This document shows positions 47,211 through 56,110 of a stretch of DNA of 64,000 nt, one piece after another; the first letter of the stretch is position 1, and the number at the start of each line of letters is the position of its first letter. This DNA comes from Cupriavidus taiwanensis (GTDB lineage: Bacteria; Pseudomonadota; Gammaproteobacteria; Burkholderiales; Burkholderiaceae). The stretch spans positions 1,619,634 to 1,683,633 of the forward strand of contig NZ_LT977070.1 in assembly GCF_900250075.1 (NCBI RefSeq). Reading direction: 5' to 3'. The position numbers and the translations under genes were made by a program. The notes under the pieces were generated by a model. It was not told where the DNA came from, did not search any database, and saw only the letters and a list, made by a program, of their open reading frames with translations.

Positions 47211-48158
47211 TCAGGCGCCCGCGGCCTCCAGCCGGGCGCGCAGTTGCTGCAGCGAGGCGGCGGCGTCCTGGCCGCTGGTGTCGATCGACAGGTCGGCCCG
47301 GTCATACAGCGGCGCGCGCGCTTCGAGGATGCGGCGCAGGTCGGCCATGGCCTCGCGGTTGCCTTCCATCGGCCGCATGTCGCCCTGGGCCACCACGCGC
47401 GCCATGTGCTCTTCGGGCGAGGTGCGCACCCAGATGGTGTAGCACTGCGCCAGCAGCAGGTTGAAGGTGGCCGGCTCCGACACCAGGCTGCCGGGGGTGG
47501 CCAGCACCATGCGGTCGTGCTCGCGCAGGGTCCGCTCCAGTGCGCGCATTTCGTAGCGGCGATAGGCAGCCTGCCCGTACAGCGAGTGGATCTCGGACAG
47601 GCTGGCGCCTGCTTCCTGCTCGATCACGGTATTCAGTTCGACGAAGGGCACGTCGCGCACCGCGGCGAGCGCGCGCCCCAGCGTCGACTTGCCGGCGCCG
47701 CGCAGACCGATCAGCGCGATGCGGCGGTGGCGCGCATCGCCTGACTGTTCCGGCGCCAGCGCATGGCGGCAGGCTTCGCGTACGCGCGCAAGGTCGCCGG
47801 CTGGCAATTGCGCCAGCCACTGCACCATCTGCGCGAATTCGGACGCCTGCTGGCCGTTGAGGGTGTCCACCTCGGCCAGCACCACCGGCAATGGCACATC
47901 GAGCGCGCGCGCCACCTGCCGCAGCAGCAGCACCGAGGCATTGCCGGTGCCGGTTTCCAGATTGGCCAGGTAGCGTTCGGACACGGCCGCGCCGCGCGCC
48001 AGGTCCTTGCGCGACATGCCGCGCGACGCGCGCAGCGAACGGATGCGCTCGCCCAGCCGGGTCAGGTAGGGGTCGCGTTCGGCGTTGGCAGCGGGCGCGG
48101 CATGGGTGTCGGCCTCGGCGGCGCTGGCGGCGGGCAGCGGTGCGGAATCGCGGCGCAT
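47211..48158 (-). CDS. boxR: Benzoyl-CoA-responsive regulator BoxR (Xre plus shikimate-kinase-like)
   Basis: A 315-residue repressor with an N-terminal Xre helix-turn-helix (about 30-90) and a C-terminal shikimate-kinase-like domain that senses benzoyl-CoA. The DNA-binding part is IRSLRASRGMSRKDLARGAA and VSERYLANLETGTGNASVLL. The C-domain keeps the Walker-type GLRGAGKSTLGRALA and the segment PFVELNTVIEQEAGASLSEI. The ATG at 48158 lacks a strong ribosome site; the family N-terminus fits it. It lies 102 bases upstream of boxC on the same strand, divergent from the ligase gene. Confidence 0.93.
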   Translation of the reverse strand: MRRDSAPLPAASAAEADTHAAPAANAERDPYLTRLGERIRSLRASRGMSRKDLARGAAVSERYLANLETGTGNASVLLLRQVARALDVPLPVVLAEVDTLNGQQASEFAQMVQWLAQLPAGDLARVREACRHALAPEQSGDARHRRIALIGLRGAGKSTLGRALAAVRDVPFVELNTVIEQEAGASLSEIHSLYGQAAYRRYEMRALERTLREHDRMVLATPGSLVSEPATFNLLLAQCYTIWVRTSPEEHMARVVAQGDMRPMEGNREAMADLRRILEARAPLYDRADLSIDTSGQDAAASLQQLRARLEAAGA

Positions 48159-48278
48159 GGTGTCGGTCGGGGTTGGAGGCGGCCAATGAAGGCTCGGGCA
48201 AAAGCAGGGGCGCATTATACGTTCAGCGGGGTCGCACCAAGTGGTGCCGGAGGCGGCTGCGTCCGCGAACCCTGTCCT

Positions 48279-48327
48279 ATAGTGCATTCCCTTGGTTGCA
48301 TAATAGTTGATGTGAAATAAAATGCAT
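48279..48327 (+). promoter_or_regulatory. Promoter of the benzoate-CoA ligase gene with TGCA boxes
   Basis: TTGCAT (48296-48301) and TAAAAT (48318-48323) are 16 bases apart. ATAGTGCA occurs at 48279-48286 just upstream, a TGCA half-site overlaps the -35 box (48297-48300), and the palindrome ATGCAT overlaps the -10 end (48322-48327). This is the same word as at the boxC promoter, which points to one regulator at both. Confidence 0.6.
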
Positions 48328-48439
48328 CAACAAGCGGATTCCGGCTGCATTCCGGCCGGTTCCCATAACAGCGACTGGCCTGGCGCCGGCGCGCACCCGC
48401 GGTGGCGGGTCGCGGCGCGCGACCCCGAGGAGTGCAGAC

Positions 48440-50047
48440 ATGACGCCCCCCACCCTTGCCGCGGCCGGCACCCCTGGTGCCATTGCGGCGCTGCCGTCAC
48501 GCTATAACGCCGCCGACGACCTGCTGTCGCGCAACCTCGCGGCCGGCCGCGGGGCCAAGACCGCTTATCGCGACGACACCACCGCGCTGACCTACGCCGA
48601 GCTCGACGAGCGGGCCCGCCGCTTCGCCGGCGCGCTGCGCGCGGCCGGCTTGCGCCAGGAAGAGCGCCTGTTGCTGTGCGCGCTGGATACGGTCGATTTT
48701 CCCGTGGTGTTCCTCGGCTGCCTGCTGGCCGGCGTGGTGCCGGTGGCGGTCAATACCCTGCTGACGGCCGACGACTACGCCTACATGCTCGAACACAGTG
48801 GCGCACGCGCGGTGGTGGTGTCCGAGCCGCTGCTGCAGGTGATGCAGGCCGCGATCGACAAGAGCGGGCTGTCGCCGACCGTGATCCAGGCCGCACCGCA
48901 CGCCGGCGCCGCACCGTCGTGCAGCGTCGGCGCGATGCTGGCGCGCACGCGCACACCGGCAACGACTGCGCGCACCGGGCCCGACGACATGGCGTTCTGG
49001 CTCTACTCGTCCGGCTCGACCGGCCGGCCCAAGGGCACCGTGCATACCCACGCCAACCTGTTCCATACCGCCGACCTCTATGCACGGCAAGTGCTGGGCA
49101 TTGGCGAGGACGACGTGGTGTTCTCCGCGGCCAAGCTGTTCTTTGCCTACGGGCTGGGCAACGCGCTGACCTTCCCGATGTCGGTCGGCGCCACCACCGT
49201 GCTTATGGCCGAGCGGCCCACGCCCGCGGCCGTGTTCAAACGGCTGTGCGAGCACAAGCCGACGCTGTTCTGCGGCGTGCCGACACTGTTCGCCGGCATG
49301 CTGGCCGCGCCCGAGCTGCCGGCGCGAGCGCAGGTGGCCTTGCGCGTATGCACCTCGGCCGGCGAGGCGCTGCCGCGCGATATCGGCGAACGCTTCCTGG
49401 CGCATTTCGGCTGCGACATCCTCGACGGCATCGGCTCCACCGAGATGCTGCATATCTTCCTGTCGAACCGGCCGGGCGCGGTGCGCTACGGCACCACCGG
49501 CGTGCCGGTCCCCGGTTACGAAATCAGGCTGCTCGACGAGCAGGGCCAGCCCTGCGCCGCCGGCGAGATCGGCGAGCTCTACATCAAGGGCCCGAGCGCC
49601 GCGCTGATGTACTGGTGCAACCGCGACAAGAGCCGCGAGACCTTTGTCGGCGCCTGGACCCGCAGCGGCGACAAGTACCTGTGCGATGCGGACGGCTACT
49701 ACACCTACGCCGGCCGCAGCGACGACATGCTCAAGGTCGGCGGCATCTACGTCTCGCCGTTCGAGGTCGAGGCCGCGCTGGCCCAGCATCCGGCCGTGCT
49801 GGAAGCAGCGGTGATCGGCGTGACGGACGCCGACGAACTGGTCAAGCCCAAGGCCTTCGTGGTACTGCGCCCCGGCCAGCAATGGCACGACGGCATGGCG
49901 GCGGAACTGCAGGCCTTCATCAAGTCGCGCCTGGCGCCGTACAAGTACCCGCGCCAGATCGAATGCGTGCCGGAACTGCCCAAGACTGCGACCGGCAAGA
50001 TCCAGCGCTTCCGCCTGCGCCAGCGCGAGCAGGCCGTGCGCGGCTGA
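48440..50047 (+). CDS. bclA: Benzoate-CoA ligase
   Basis: A 535-residue adenylate-forming enzyme that activates benzoate to benzoyl-CoA, the entry step of the box pathway. Motifs are the ATP-binding YSSGSTGRPKGTVHTH, the benzoate-CoA-ligase segment AAKLFFAYGLGNALTFPM, DGIGSTEMLHIFLSN, YTYAGRSDDMLKVGGIYVSP and the C-terminal catalytic Lys in PKTATGKIQRFRLR. The ATG at 48440 has GAGGAG 7 bases ahead. A hydrolase and the uptake genes follow on the same strand. Confidence 0.96.
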   Translation: MTPPTLAAAGTPGAIAALPSRYNAADDLLSRNLAAGRGAKTAYRDDTTALTYAELDERARRFAGALRAAGLRQEERLLLCALDTVDFPVVFLGCLLAGVVPVAVNTLLTADDYAYMLEHSGARAVVVSEPLLQVMQAAIDKSGLSPTVIQAAPHAGAAPSCSVGAMLARTRTPATTARTGPDDMAFWLYSSGSTGRPKGTVHTHANLFHTADLYARQVLGIGEDDVVFSAAKLFFAYGLGNALTFPMSVGATTVLMAERPTPAAVFKRLCEHKPTLFCGVPTLFAGMLAAPELPARAQVALRVCTSAGEALPRDIGERFLAHFGCDILDGIGSTEMLHIFLSNRPGAVRYGTTGVPVPGYEIRLLDEQGQPCAAGEIGELYIKGPSAALMYWCNRDKSRETFVGAWTRSGDKYLCDADGYYTYAGRSDDMLKVGGIYVSPFEVEAALAQHPAVLEAAVIGVTDADELVKPKAFVVLRPGQQWHDGMAAELQAFIKSRLAPYKYPRQIECVPELPKTATGKIQRFRLRQREQAVRG

Positions 50048-50060
50048 ACTTCCTTAACCG

Positions 50061-50897
50061 ATGCAACCAGACAAGATGTCCATGCCCAGCAGCCTGGTCG
50101 AGATTCCGTTCGACAACCGCCGCATCCAGATCGAATATCAGTGGCTGCGCCCGCAGCGCGCGCAGCGCCCGCTGGTGGTGTTTTTGCACGAGGGCCTGGG
50201 CTCGGTCAGCATGTGGCGCGACTTTCCGCTGGACTTCTGCGAGGCCGGCGATTACCGCGGGCTGGTGTTTTCCCGCTACGGCTACGGTCGCTCCACGCCG
50301 CGGCCGCACGACGAGAAGTGGCGCCCCGATTTCATGCACCGGCAGGCGCGCGAGGCGTTGCCCGCGCTGTTCGATGCGCTCGAAATCGGACCCGGCCGCG
50401 CGCACGGCATACCCTGGCTGCTCGGCCACAGCGACGGCGGCTCGATCGCGCTGATCCACGCTGCCAGCTTTGCGCGTGCGGTGGCGGGCATCACCGTGCT
50501 GGCGCCCCATATCGTGGTCGAAGACCTGTCGGTGCAAAGCATCGCGGCGACGCGGCAGGCCTATCTCGAAACCGACCTGCGCGAGCGGCTGGCGCGCCAC
50601 CACGCGGATGTCGATTCGGCGTTCTGGGGCTGGAACGATATCTGGCTCGACCCCGAATTCCGCGCCTGGGACCTGCGGCCGCTGCTGTCCGGCATCCAAT
50701 GCCCGGTGCTGGCGGTGCAGGGCGAGGACGACGAGTACGGCACCATGGCGCAGATCGAGGGTATCCATCGATATGCCCCCCAGACCACCTTGCTTAAACT
50801 CGCGCGATGCGGACATTCGCCCCATCGCGACCAAAAAGATCCGTTGACGCTGGCCGCGGTTAGGCATATAAACGCATATACTTCAAACCTAAAATAA
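50061..50897 (+). CDS. Alpha/beta hydrolase of the box cluster
   Basis: A 278-residue alpha/beta hydrolase, 13 bases after the ligase gene. The nucleophile elbow is LLGHSDGGSIAL (Ser), preceded by VVFLHEGLGSVSMWRDF for the oxyanion hole; the acid and base are in QGEDDEYGTMAQ and CGHSPHRDQKDP. Such a gene is common in box clusters and may hydrolyse a CoA thioester or lactone that would otherwise build up. Its exact reaction is not known. ATGs at 50061 and 50076 are both possible; the first was kept. Confidence 0.88.
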   Translation: MQPDKMSMPSSLVEIPFDNRRIQIEYQWLRPQRAQRPLVVFLHEGLGSVSMWRDFPLDFCEAGDYRGLVFSRYGYGRSTPRPHDEKWRPDFMHRQAREALPALFDALEIGPGRAHGIPWLLGHSDGGSIALIHAASFARAVAGITVLAPHIVVEDLSVQSIAATRQAYLETDLRERLARHHADVDSAFWGWNDIWLDPEFRAWDLRPLLSGIQCPVLAVQGEDDEYGTMAQIEGIHRYAPQTTLLKLARCGHSPHRDQKDPLTLAAVRHINAYTSNLK

Positions 50898-51021
50898 TTC
50901 GGCTTCCCGCCGATTGCGCAGGGGTTCCCGGTGCCAGATGCGCCGCCGGCGGCCCATGGCAAAGGCAGGGGTGACCGGCAACGGTCCAGCGAGCCAACCG
51001 GCTTGACCACCAGGAGACACC

Positions 51022-52227
51022 ATGCGTCGCTTCCCACCGCGCAGGCTTGCGCCTGCCTGCCTTGCCGTCGCCACCGTCTTTGCCATGGCCGGCGCGTCCG
51101 CGCAGACCGCGGCCCCCGCGACCGGCGCCCCCGCCGGCGGCAAGATCAAGGTCGGCTTCATGCTGCCGTACACCGGCACCTACGCCGCGCTGGGCAACGC
51201 CATCGAAAACGGCTTCCGCATGTACGTGCAGCAGCAGGGCGGCAAGCTGGGCGGGCGCGAGATCGAGTACTTCAAGGTCGACGACGAGTCCGATCCGGCC
51301 AAGGCGCCGGAGAATGCCACCAAGCTGGTCAAGCGCGACCAGGTCGACGTGGTGGTCGGCACGGTGCATTCCGGCGTGCAGATGGGCATCGTCAAGGTGG
51401 CCAAGGAAAACAACACGCTGCTGATCATTCCCAACGCCGGCGTCGACGAGGCCACCGGACCGCTGTGCGGGCCCAACATCTTCCGCACCTCGTTCTCGAA
51501 CTGGCAGCCGGGCTATGCCATGGGCCAGGTGCTGGGCGAGCGCGGCCTGAAGAAGGTGGTGACGCTGACCTGGAAATACGCTGCCGGCGAGCAGTCGGTC
51601 AAGGGCTTCAAGGAGGCGTTCGAGGCCAAGGGCGGCAAGGTGGTGAAGGAGCTGAGCCTGCCGTTCCCCAATGTCGAGTTCCAGGCGCTGATCACCGAAG
51701 TGGCATCGCTCAAGCCCGATGCCGTGTTCGTGTTCTTTGCCGGCGGCGGCGCGGTCAAGTTCGTCAAGGACTGGGCCGCGGCCGGGCTGAAGGACAAGAT
51801 TCCGCTTTATGGCTCGGGCTTCCTGACCGACGGCACGCTCGAGGCGCAGGGCAACGCCGCGCAGGGCCTGGAGACCACGCTGCATTACGCCGACGGCCTG
51901 AGCAACGCGCGCGACAAGAATTTCCGCCTGGACTACGCCAAGACCTACAAGCTGCAGCCCGACGTGTACGCGGTGCAGGGCTACGATGCCGCGCAGCTGC
52001 TGGCGGCCGGCGCGACCGCCGTGAAGGGCGACATGACGCGCAAGGCCGACCTGTACAAGGCCATGGGCGGTGCCCGGATCGACAGCCCGCGCGGCACCTT
52101 CACGCTGTCCAAGGCGCACAACCCGGTGCAGGACTTCTACCTGCGCAAGGTTGACGGGCGCGAGAACAAGGTCAGTGCGGTGGCGGTGAAGGCGCTGGCC
52201 GATCCGGCGCGCGGCTGCCGGCTGTAA
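51022..52227 (+). CDS. ABC transporter substrate-binding protein, probable benzoate importer
   Basis: A 401-residue periplasmic binding protein of the branched-chain amino acid (LivJ) fold. The signal peptide (ACLAVATVFAMAGASAQ) is cut near residue 30. The mature protein opens IKVGFMLPYTGTYAALGNAI and has VVVGTVHSGVQMGIVKVA and NAGVDEATGPLCGPNIFRTS, segments shared with aromatic-compound binding proteins. Its place in the box cluster makes benzoate or a relative the likely ligand; that is inference. AGGAG precedes the ATG. A hairpin follows the stop before the permease genes. Confidence 0.9.
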   Translation: MRRFPPRRLAPACLAVATVFAMAGASAQTAAPATGAPAGGKIKVGFMLPYTGTYAALGNAIENGFRMYVQQQGGKLGGREIEYFKVDDESDPAKAPENATKLVKRDQVDVVVGTVHSGVQMGIVKVAKENNTLLIIPNAGVDEATGPLCGPNIFRTSFSNWQPGYAMGQVLGERGLKKVVTLTWKYAAGEQSVKGFKEAFEAKGGKVVKELSLPFPNVEFQALITEVASLKPDAVFVFFAGGGAVKFVKDWAAAGLKDKIPLYGSGFLTDGTLEAQGNAAQGLETTLHYADGLSNARDKNFRLDYAKTYKLQPDVYAVQGYDAAQLLAAGATAVKGDMTRKADLYKAMGGARIDSPRGTFTLSKAHNPVQDFYLRKVDGRENKVSAVAVKALADPARGCRL

Positions 52228-52253
52228 GCGCTTCAACACCCGCGTGTTTGCGC

Positions 52254-52277
52254 CCCTCTCCCAGGCGCGGGAGAGGG
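52254..52277 (+). repeat. REP-like hairpin between the binding protein and permease genes
   Basis: CCCTCTCCC (52254-52262) pairs with GGGAGAGGG (52269-52277) around a 6-base loop, with no T-run after it. Short hairpins of this kind are common intergenic repeats in beta-proteobacteria. Here it may stabilise the upstream mRNA, giving more binding protein than permease. Confidence 0.6.
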
Positions 52278-52328
52278 AGCTTGCCACCAGCATGCGTGGC
52301 GCTATCGGTTCCTTGATGTATTGCCCGC

Positions 52329-53195
52329 ATGGACATCGTCTCCTTCCTCATCCAGTGCCTGAACAGCGTCCAGTACGGCCTGCTGCTATTCCTGGTCGCC
52401 AGCGGCCTGACGCTGATCTTCGGCATCATGGGCGTGATCAACCTGGCCCACGGCAGCTTCTACATGCTGGGCGCCTACCTGGCCTTCACGCTGGCCGGGC
52501 TGACCGGCAATCTGTTCATCGCCATCCCGCTGGGCATCGTGCTGGCGGTGGCGTTCGGCTATGTGCTGGAGTGGGCCTTCTTCAGCTACCTGTACGAGCG
52601 CGACCACCTGCAGCAGGTGCTGATGACCTATGGCCTGATCCTGGTGTTCGAGGAGCTGCGCAGCATCCTGGTCGGCGATGACGTGCACGGGGTGCAGGTG
52701 CCGGCGCTGCTCGACGGCGCGCTGCCGATCGGCAATGACATGACGTATCCCGTGTACCGCCTGTTCATCTCCGCCATCTGCCTGGTGGTGGCGCTGGCGA
52801 TGTACTACGTGATCCGCCGCACGCGCCTGGGCATGATGATCCGCGCCGGCGCCACCAACCGCGAGATGGTGCAGTCGCTTGGCATCAATATCACCGTGCT
52901 GTACCGCTTTGTGTTCGCGCTCGGCGTGGCGCTGGCGGTGCTGGCCGGCATGATCGCCGCGCCGGTGTCGTCGGTCTATCCGGGCATGGGCGGGCAGGTG
53001 CTGATCGTCTGCTTCGTGGTGGTGGTGATCGGCGGCATCGGCTCGGTCAAGGGCGCGCTGGTGGCGTCGCTGTTGCTGGGCTTTGTCGATACCTTCGGCA
53101 AGGTGTTCTGGCAGGAGGCAGCCGGCGTGCTGATCTACCTGCTGATGGCGGTGATCCTGCTGTGGAAGCCGCAGGGGCTGTTCAAGGCGGGGTGA
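52329..53195 (+). CDS. ABC transporter permease, LivH type
   Basis: A 288-residue inner-membrane permease of the branched-chain amino acid/aromatic family. About eight helices; the N-terminus has VASGLTLIFGIMGVINLAHG and FYMLGAYLAF, the core has FVVVVIGGIGSVKGALVASL. It pairs with the LivM-type protein, which starts one base after its stop. Part of the probable benzoate importer. Confidence 0.93.
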   Translation: MDIVSFLIQCLNSVQYGLLLFLVASGLTLIFGIMGVINLAHGSFYMLGAYLAFTLAGLTGNLFIAIPLGIVLAVAFGYVLEWAFFSYLYERDHLQQVLMTYGLILVFEELRSILVGDDVHGVQVPALLDGALPIGNDMTYPVYRLFISAICLVVALAMYYVIRRTRLGMMIRAGATNREMVQSLGINITVLYRFVFALGVALAVLAGMIAAPVSSVYPGMGGQVLIVCFVVVVIGGIGSVKGALVASLLLGFVDTFGKVFWQEAAGVLIYLLMAVILLWKPQGLFKAG

Positions 53196-53196
53196 C

Positions 53197-54276
53197 ATGA
53201 ATCCGACGACATTGCCGGCGCGCCGGCACGCTGCGCGCAACGCCACGCTGGCCACCGCGCTGGGCTGGGTGGTGGCTTTCGCGGTGCTGGCCGGGCTGCC
53301 GCTGCTGCTGACCGCGGACAGCCACAAGTTCTATATCGAGCTGCTCAGCAAGGTGATGATCATGGCGATCTTCGCGCTCTCGCTGCAGCTGCTGATCGGC
53401 TACACCGGGCTGGTCAGCCTGGGCCATGCCGCCTATTTCGCCATGGCCGCCTACGCCACCGCCATGCTGGCGCCGCAGAGCGGCCCTGGCAACGGCTGGG
53501 TGCTGCTGGCCGGCGCGCTGGCGGCATCGGCCGCGCTGGCGCTGGTGGTGGGCGCGCTGGTGCTGCGCACGCGCGGCGTGTATTTCATCATGGTGACGCT
53601 GGCGTTCGCGCAGATGGTGTACTTCGTGTTCCACGACACCAAGGTCGCGGGCGGCAGCGACGGCACCTATATCTACTTCCGTCCGGAATTCCCCGTGCCC
53701 GGCGAGCACCTGCTGACGGTGAACGACCCGATGCACTTCTACTGGCTGGTGTGGCTGGGCCTGGTGGCGACCGTGGCGGTGCTGATGCTGGTGCTGCGCT
53801 CGCGCTTCGGCCACGCGCTGGTCGGCATCCGCCACAACGAGCAGCGCATGCGCGCGGCCGGCTATGCCACCTATCGCTACCAGCTTGGTGCCTTTGTCGC
53901 GGGCGGGCTGCTGGCGGGCCTGGCCGGGTTTCTCTATGCGATCCAGTTCGGCTTCGTCAATCCGGAAATCGCGTCGTGGCATCAGTCCGGCAACGCCATG
54001 CTGATGGTGATCCTGGGCGGCGTCGGCAGCCTCGCCGGCGCGGTGCTGGGCGCGTTCTCGTTCGTGCTGCTGGCCGAGTGGTTCAGTACCCTGACCAAGC
54101 ACTGGCAGCTGCTGATGGGCGGCTTCATCATTGTCGCGGTGGCGCTGCTGCCGCGCGGGCTGGTGAGCCTGCCGTCGGTGCTGCGGCACGGACGCCGGCG
54201 CCGCCGCAATGGCGATGCCGGCTCTGGCACCGACGAAGCCGCCGCCGAGCCGCGCAGCCATACGGAGGCCGCATGA
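53197..54276 (+). CDS. ABC transporter permease, LivM type
   Basis: A 359-residue inner-membrane permease. The N-terminal helices include LLIGYTGLVSLGHAAYFAMA, and the loop VGIRHNEQRMRAAGYATYRY precedes the last helices; MLMVILGGVGSLAGAVLGAF is the coupling stretch. A charged 40-residue tail is longer than usual. The stop overlaps the LivG-type start (ATGA), so translation is coupled. Confidence 0.93.
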   Translation: MNPTTLPARRHAARNATLATALGWVVAFAVLAGLPLLLTADSHKFYIELLSKVMIMAIFALSLQLLIGYTGLVSLGHAAYFAMAAYATAMLAPQSGPGNGWVLLAGALAASAALALVVGALVLRTRGVYFIMVTLAFAQMVYFVFHDTKVAGGSDGTYIYFRPEFPVPGEHLLTVNDPMHFYWLVWLGLVATVAVLMLVLRSRFGHALVGIRHNEQRMRAAGYATYRYQLGAFVAGGLLAGLAGFLYAIQFGFVNPEIASWHQSGNAMLMVILGGVGSLAGAVLGAFSFVLLAEWFSTLTKHWQLLMGGFIIVAVALLPRGLVSLPSVLRHGRRRRRNGDAGSGTDEAAAEPRSHTEAA

Positions 54277-55043
54277 ACGCGCCCGCCACCCCTATCCTGG
54301 AGGCGCAGCAGCTGACGCGCCGCTTCGGCGGCCTGACCGCCGTGGCGGGGGTCGACCTGACGCTGGCGCTGCATGAGATCCACGCCGTGATCGGCACCAA
54401 CGGCGCCGGCAAGTCGACCCTGATCAATATGCTGTCCGGCGAATTGCCGCCTTCCTCGGGCCGGCTGCGCCTGAAGGGCGAGGACGTGACCGGCTGGTCG
54501 CAGCCGCGCCTGGCGCGCCATGGCGTGGGGCGCAGCTACCAGCGCAACAACATCTTCCTGCCGCTGACGGTGCGCGAGAACTGCCGGCTGGCGGCGCAGT
54601 CGCGCGCGCAGCGCGCCTGGCGGCTGTGGGAGAGCGCCCAGGGCTGCCGCACCGCCGCGACGCTGGCCGACGAGGCGATGGAGCGGGCCGGGCTGGAGCA
54701 CCTGGCGGAGCGGCGCGCCAGCGACCTTGCGCACGGGCAGAAGCGCCAGCTGGAAGTGGCGATGTGCCTGGCCACGCAGCCGGTCGCGCTGCTGCTGGAC
54801 GAGCCGCTGGCGGGCATGGGCGCGGAAGAGTCGGCGCGGATGCTGGCGCTGCTGCGCGGCCTGCGCGAAGGCCACGCCATCCTGCTGGTGGAGCATGACA
54901 TGGACGCGGTGTTCTCGGTCGCGGACCGCATCACCGTGATGGTCAACGGCGCCGTGATCGCCACCGGCAGCCCGCAGGCGATCCGCACCAACCACGAAGT
55001 CCAGGTGGCCTACCTGGGCGAGGAAGAGGACGAGGCCGCATGA
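54273..55043 (+). CDS. ABC transporter ATP-binding protein, LivG type
   Basis: A 256-residue ATPase. Walker A is GTNGAGKST, the signature region ASDLAHGQKRQLEVAMCLA uses LAHGQ in place of LSGGQ, which is common in this family, and Walker B is VALLLDEPLAGMG. The switch His is in ILLVEHDMDAVFSV. Its stop overlaps the LivF-type start. Confidence 0.94.
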   Translation: MNAPATPILEAQQLTRRFGGLTAVAGVDLTLALHEIHAVIGTNGAGKSTLINMLSGELPPSSGRLRLKGEDVTGWSQPRLARHGVGRSYQRNNIFLPLTVRENCRLAAQSRAQRAWRLWESAQGCRTAATLADEAMERAGLEHLAERRASDLAHGQKRQLEVAMCLATQPVALLLDEPLAGMGAEESARMLALLRGLREGHAILLVEHDMDAVFSVADRITVMVNGAVIATGSPQAIRTNHEVQVAYLGEEEDEAA

Positions 55044-55780
55044 ACCTGCCCAAAACTGCTGCGGCACAGCCGGCGCCGATGATCGAGGCCACCGGCATCA
55101 ACGCCTGGTATGGCTCCAGCCACGTGCTGCGCGACATCGACTTCACCGTCGGCGCGGGCGAGACGGTCGGGCTGCTGGGGCGCAACGGCATGGGCAAGAG
55201 CACGCTGTTGCGCACGCTGCTGGGGCATGTGCGCCAGCGCCAGGGCCGGATCCTGGTGGCCGGCCGCGATCTCTCGCGCGCGCAGCCGTTCGAGGTGGCG
55301 CGGCTGGGCGTGGCCTACGTGCCGGAGGGTCGCGGCATCTTCCCGAGCCTGTCGGTGCGCGAGAATCTGCTGATGGCGGCGCGCCAGGGCTGCAATGGCC
55401 GCAACGACTGGGACGAGGCGCGCGTGCTCGACCTGTTCCCGCGCCTGAAGGAACGCCTGTCCCATGGCGGCCAGCAGCTGTCCGGGGGCGAGCAGCAGAT
55501 GCTGTCGATCGGCCGCGCGCTGATGACCAATCCTGACTGCCTGGTGCTCGACGAGGCCACCGAAGGGCTGGCGCCGCGCATCGTGCGCGAAATCTGGGCC
55601 GTCATCGCCACGGTGCGGGCCACCGGTATCGCCTCGGTGGTGGTCGACCGCAATTTCCGCTCGGTGCTGGCCCACGCCGACCGTGCCGTGGTGCTGGAAA
55701 AGGGCCGGGTCGTGCTATCCGGCCCCGCCTCCGACCTGGCCGGCAAGCCCGAAGCGCTGGACCGCTACCTCGGCGTCTGA
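55040..55780 (+). CDS. ABC transporter ATP-binding protein, LivF type
   Basis: A 246-residue ATPase and last gene of the importer. Walker A is GRNGMGKSTLL, the signature is LSGGEQQMLSIGRAL, Walker B is CLVLDEATEGLAP. The D-loop/switch region has VVVDRNFRSVLAHADRAVVL, where the usual switch His is replaced (DRN for EHN/EQN), a point to check. Confidence 0.94.
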   Translation: MNLPKTAAAQPAPMIEATGINAWYGSSHVLRDIDFTVGAGETVGLLGRNGMGKSTLLRTLLGHVRQRQGRILVAGRDLSRAQPFEVARLGVAYVPEGRGIFPSLSVRENLLMAARQGCNGRNDWDEARVLDLFPRLKERLSHGGQQLSGGEQQMLSIGRALMTNPDCLVLDEATEGLAPRIVREIWAVIATVRATGIASVVVDRNFRSVLAHADRAVVLEKGRVVLSGPASDLAGKPEALDRYLGV

Positions 55781-56110
55781 CTCGAGAGAGAAAGAGAGAG
55801 CGGCGTATAAGGCACTATTGTTGCCCTGCCGCAACGGCTCTTGCGGGCGCAAGGTATCGCTGTTTTGCTCTCGCAGGGCTTGACCATCCGCCACTTCCCT
55901 CCCATCCTTCCGAAGTCACGAAAGCGGCATCCCTGTTTGCCGCAGTGGTCGATAGTCGACAGTTCCACTAGAATTGCGCGCGTTTGTGCAATGCAATAAG
56001 AACCGCACCCAGCACCGGCACCGGGCGCAGCAAGCTGTTGCGCCGGATCTGACCGGCCCGCTGCAGAGCCAACAAACCTGCCGGCGCTCCGGTCGGGCAG
56101 ACCCAACTTC
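55781..56110 (+). other. Intergenic region upstream of kup
   Basis: No gene is seen in these 330 bases. A GA-rich stretch (gagagagaaagagagagcgg at 55783-55802) follows the importer stop. No clear intrinsic terminator was found. A TAGAAT at 55969-55974 could be the kup -10 box, but the matching -35 position is weak. Confidence 0.4.
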
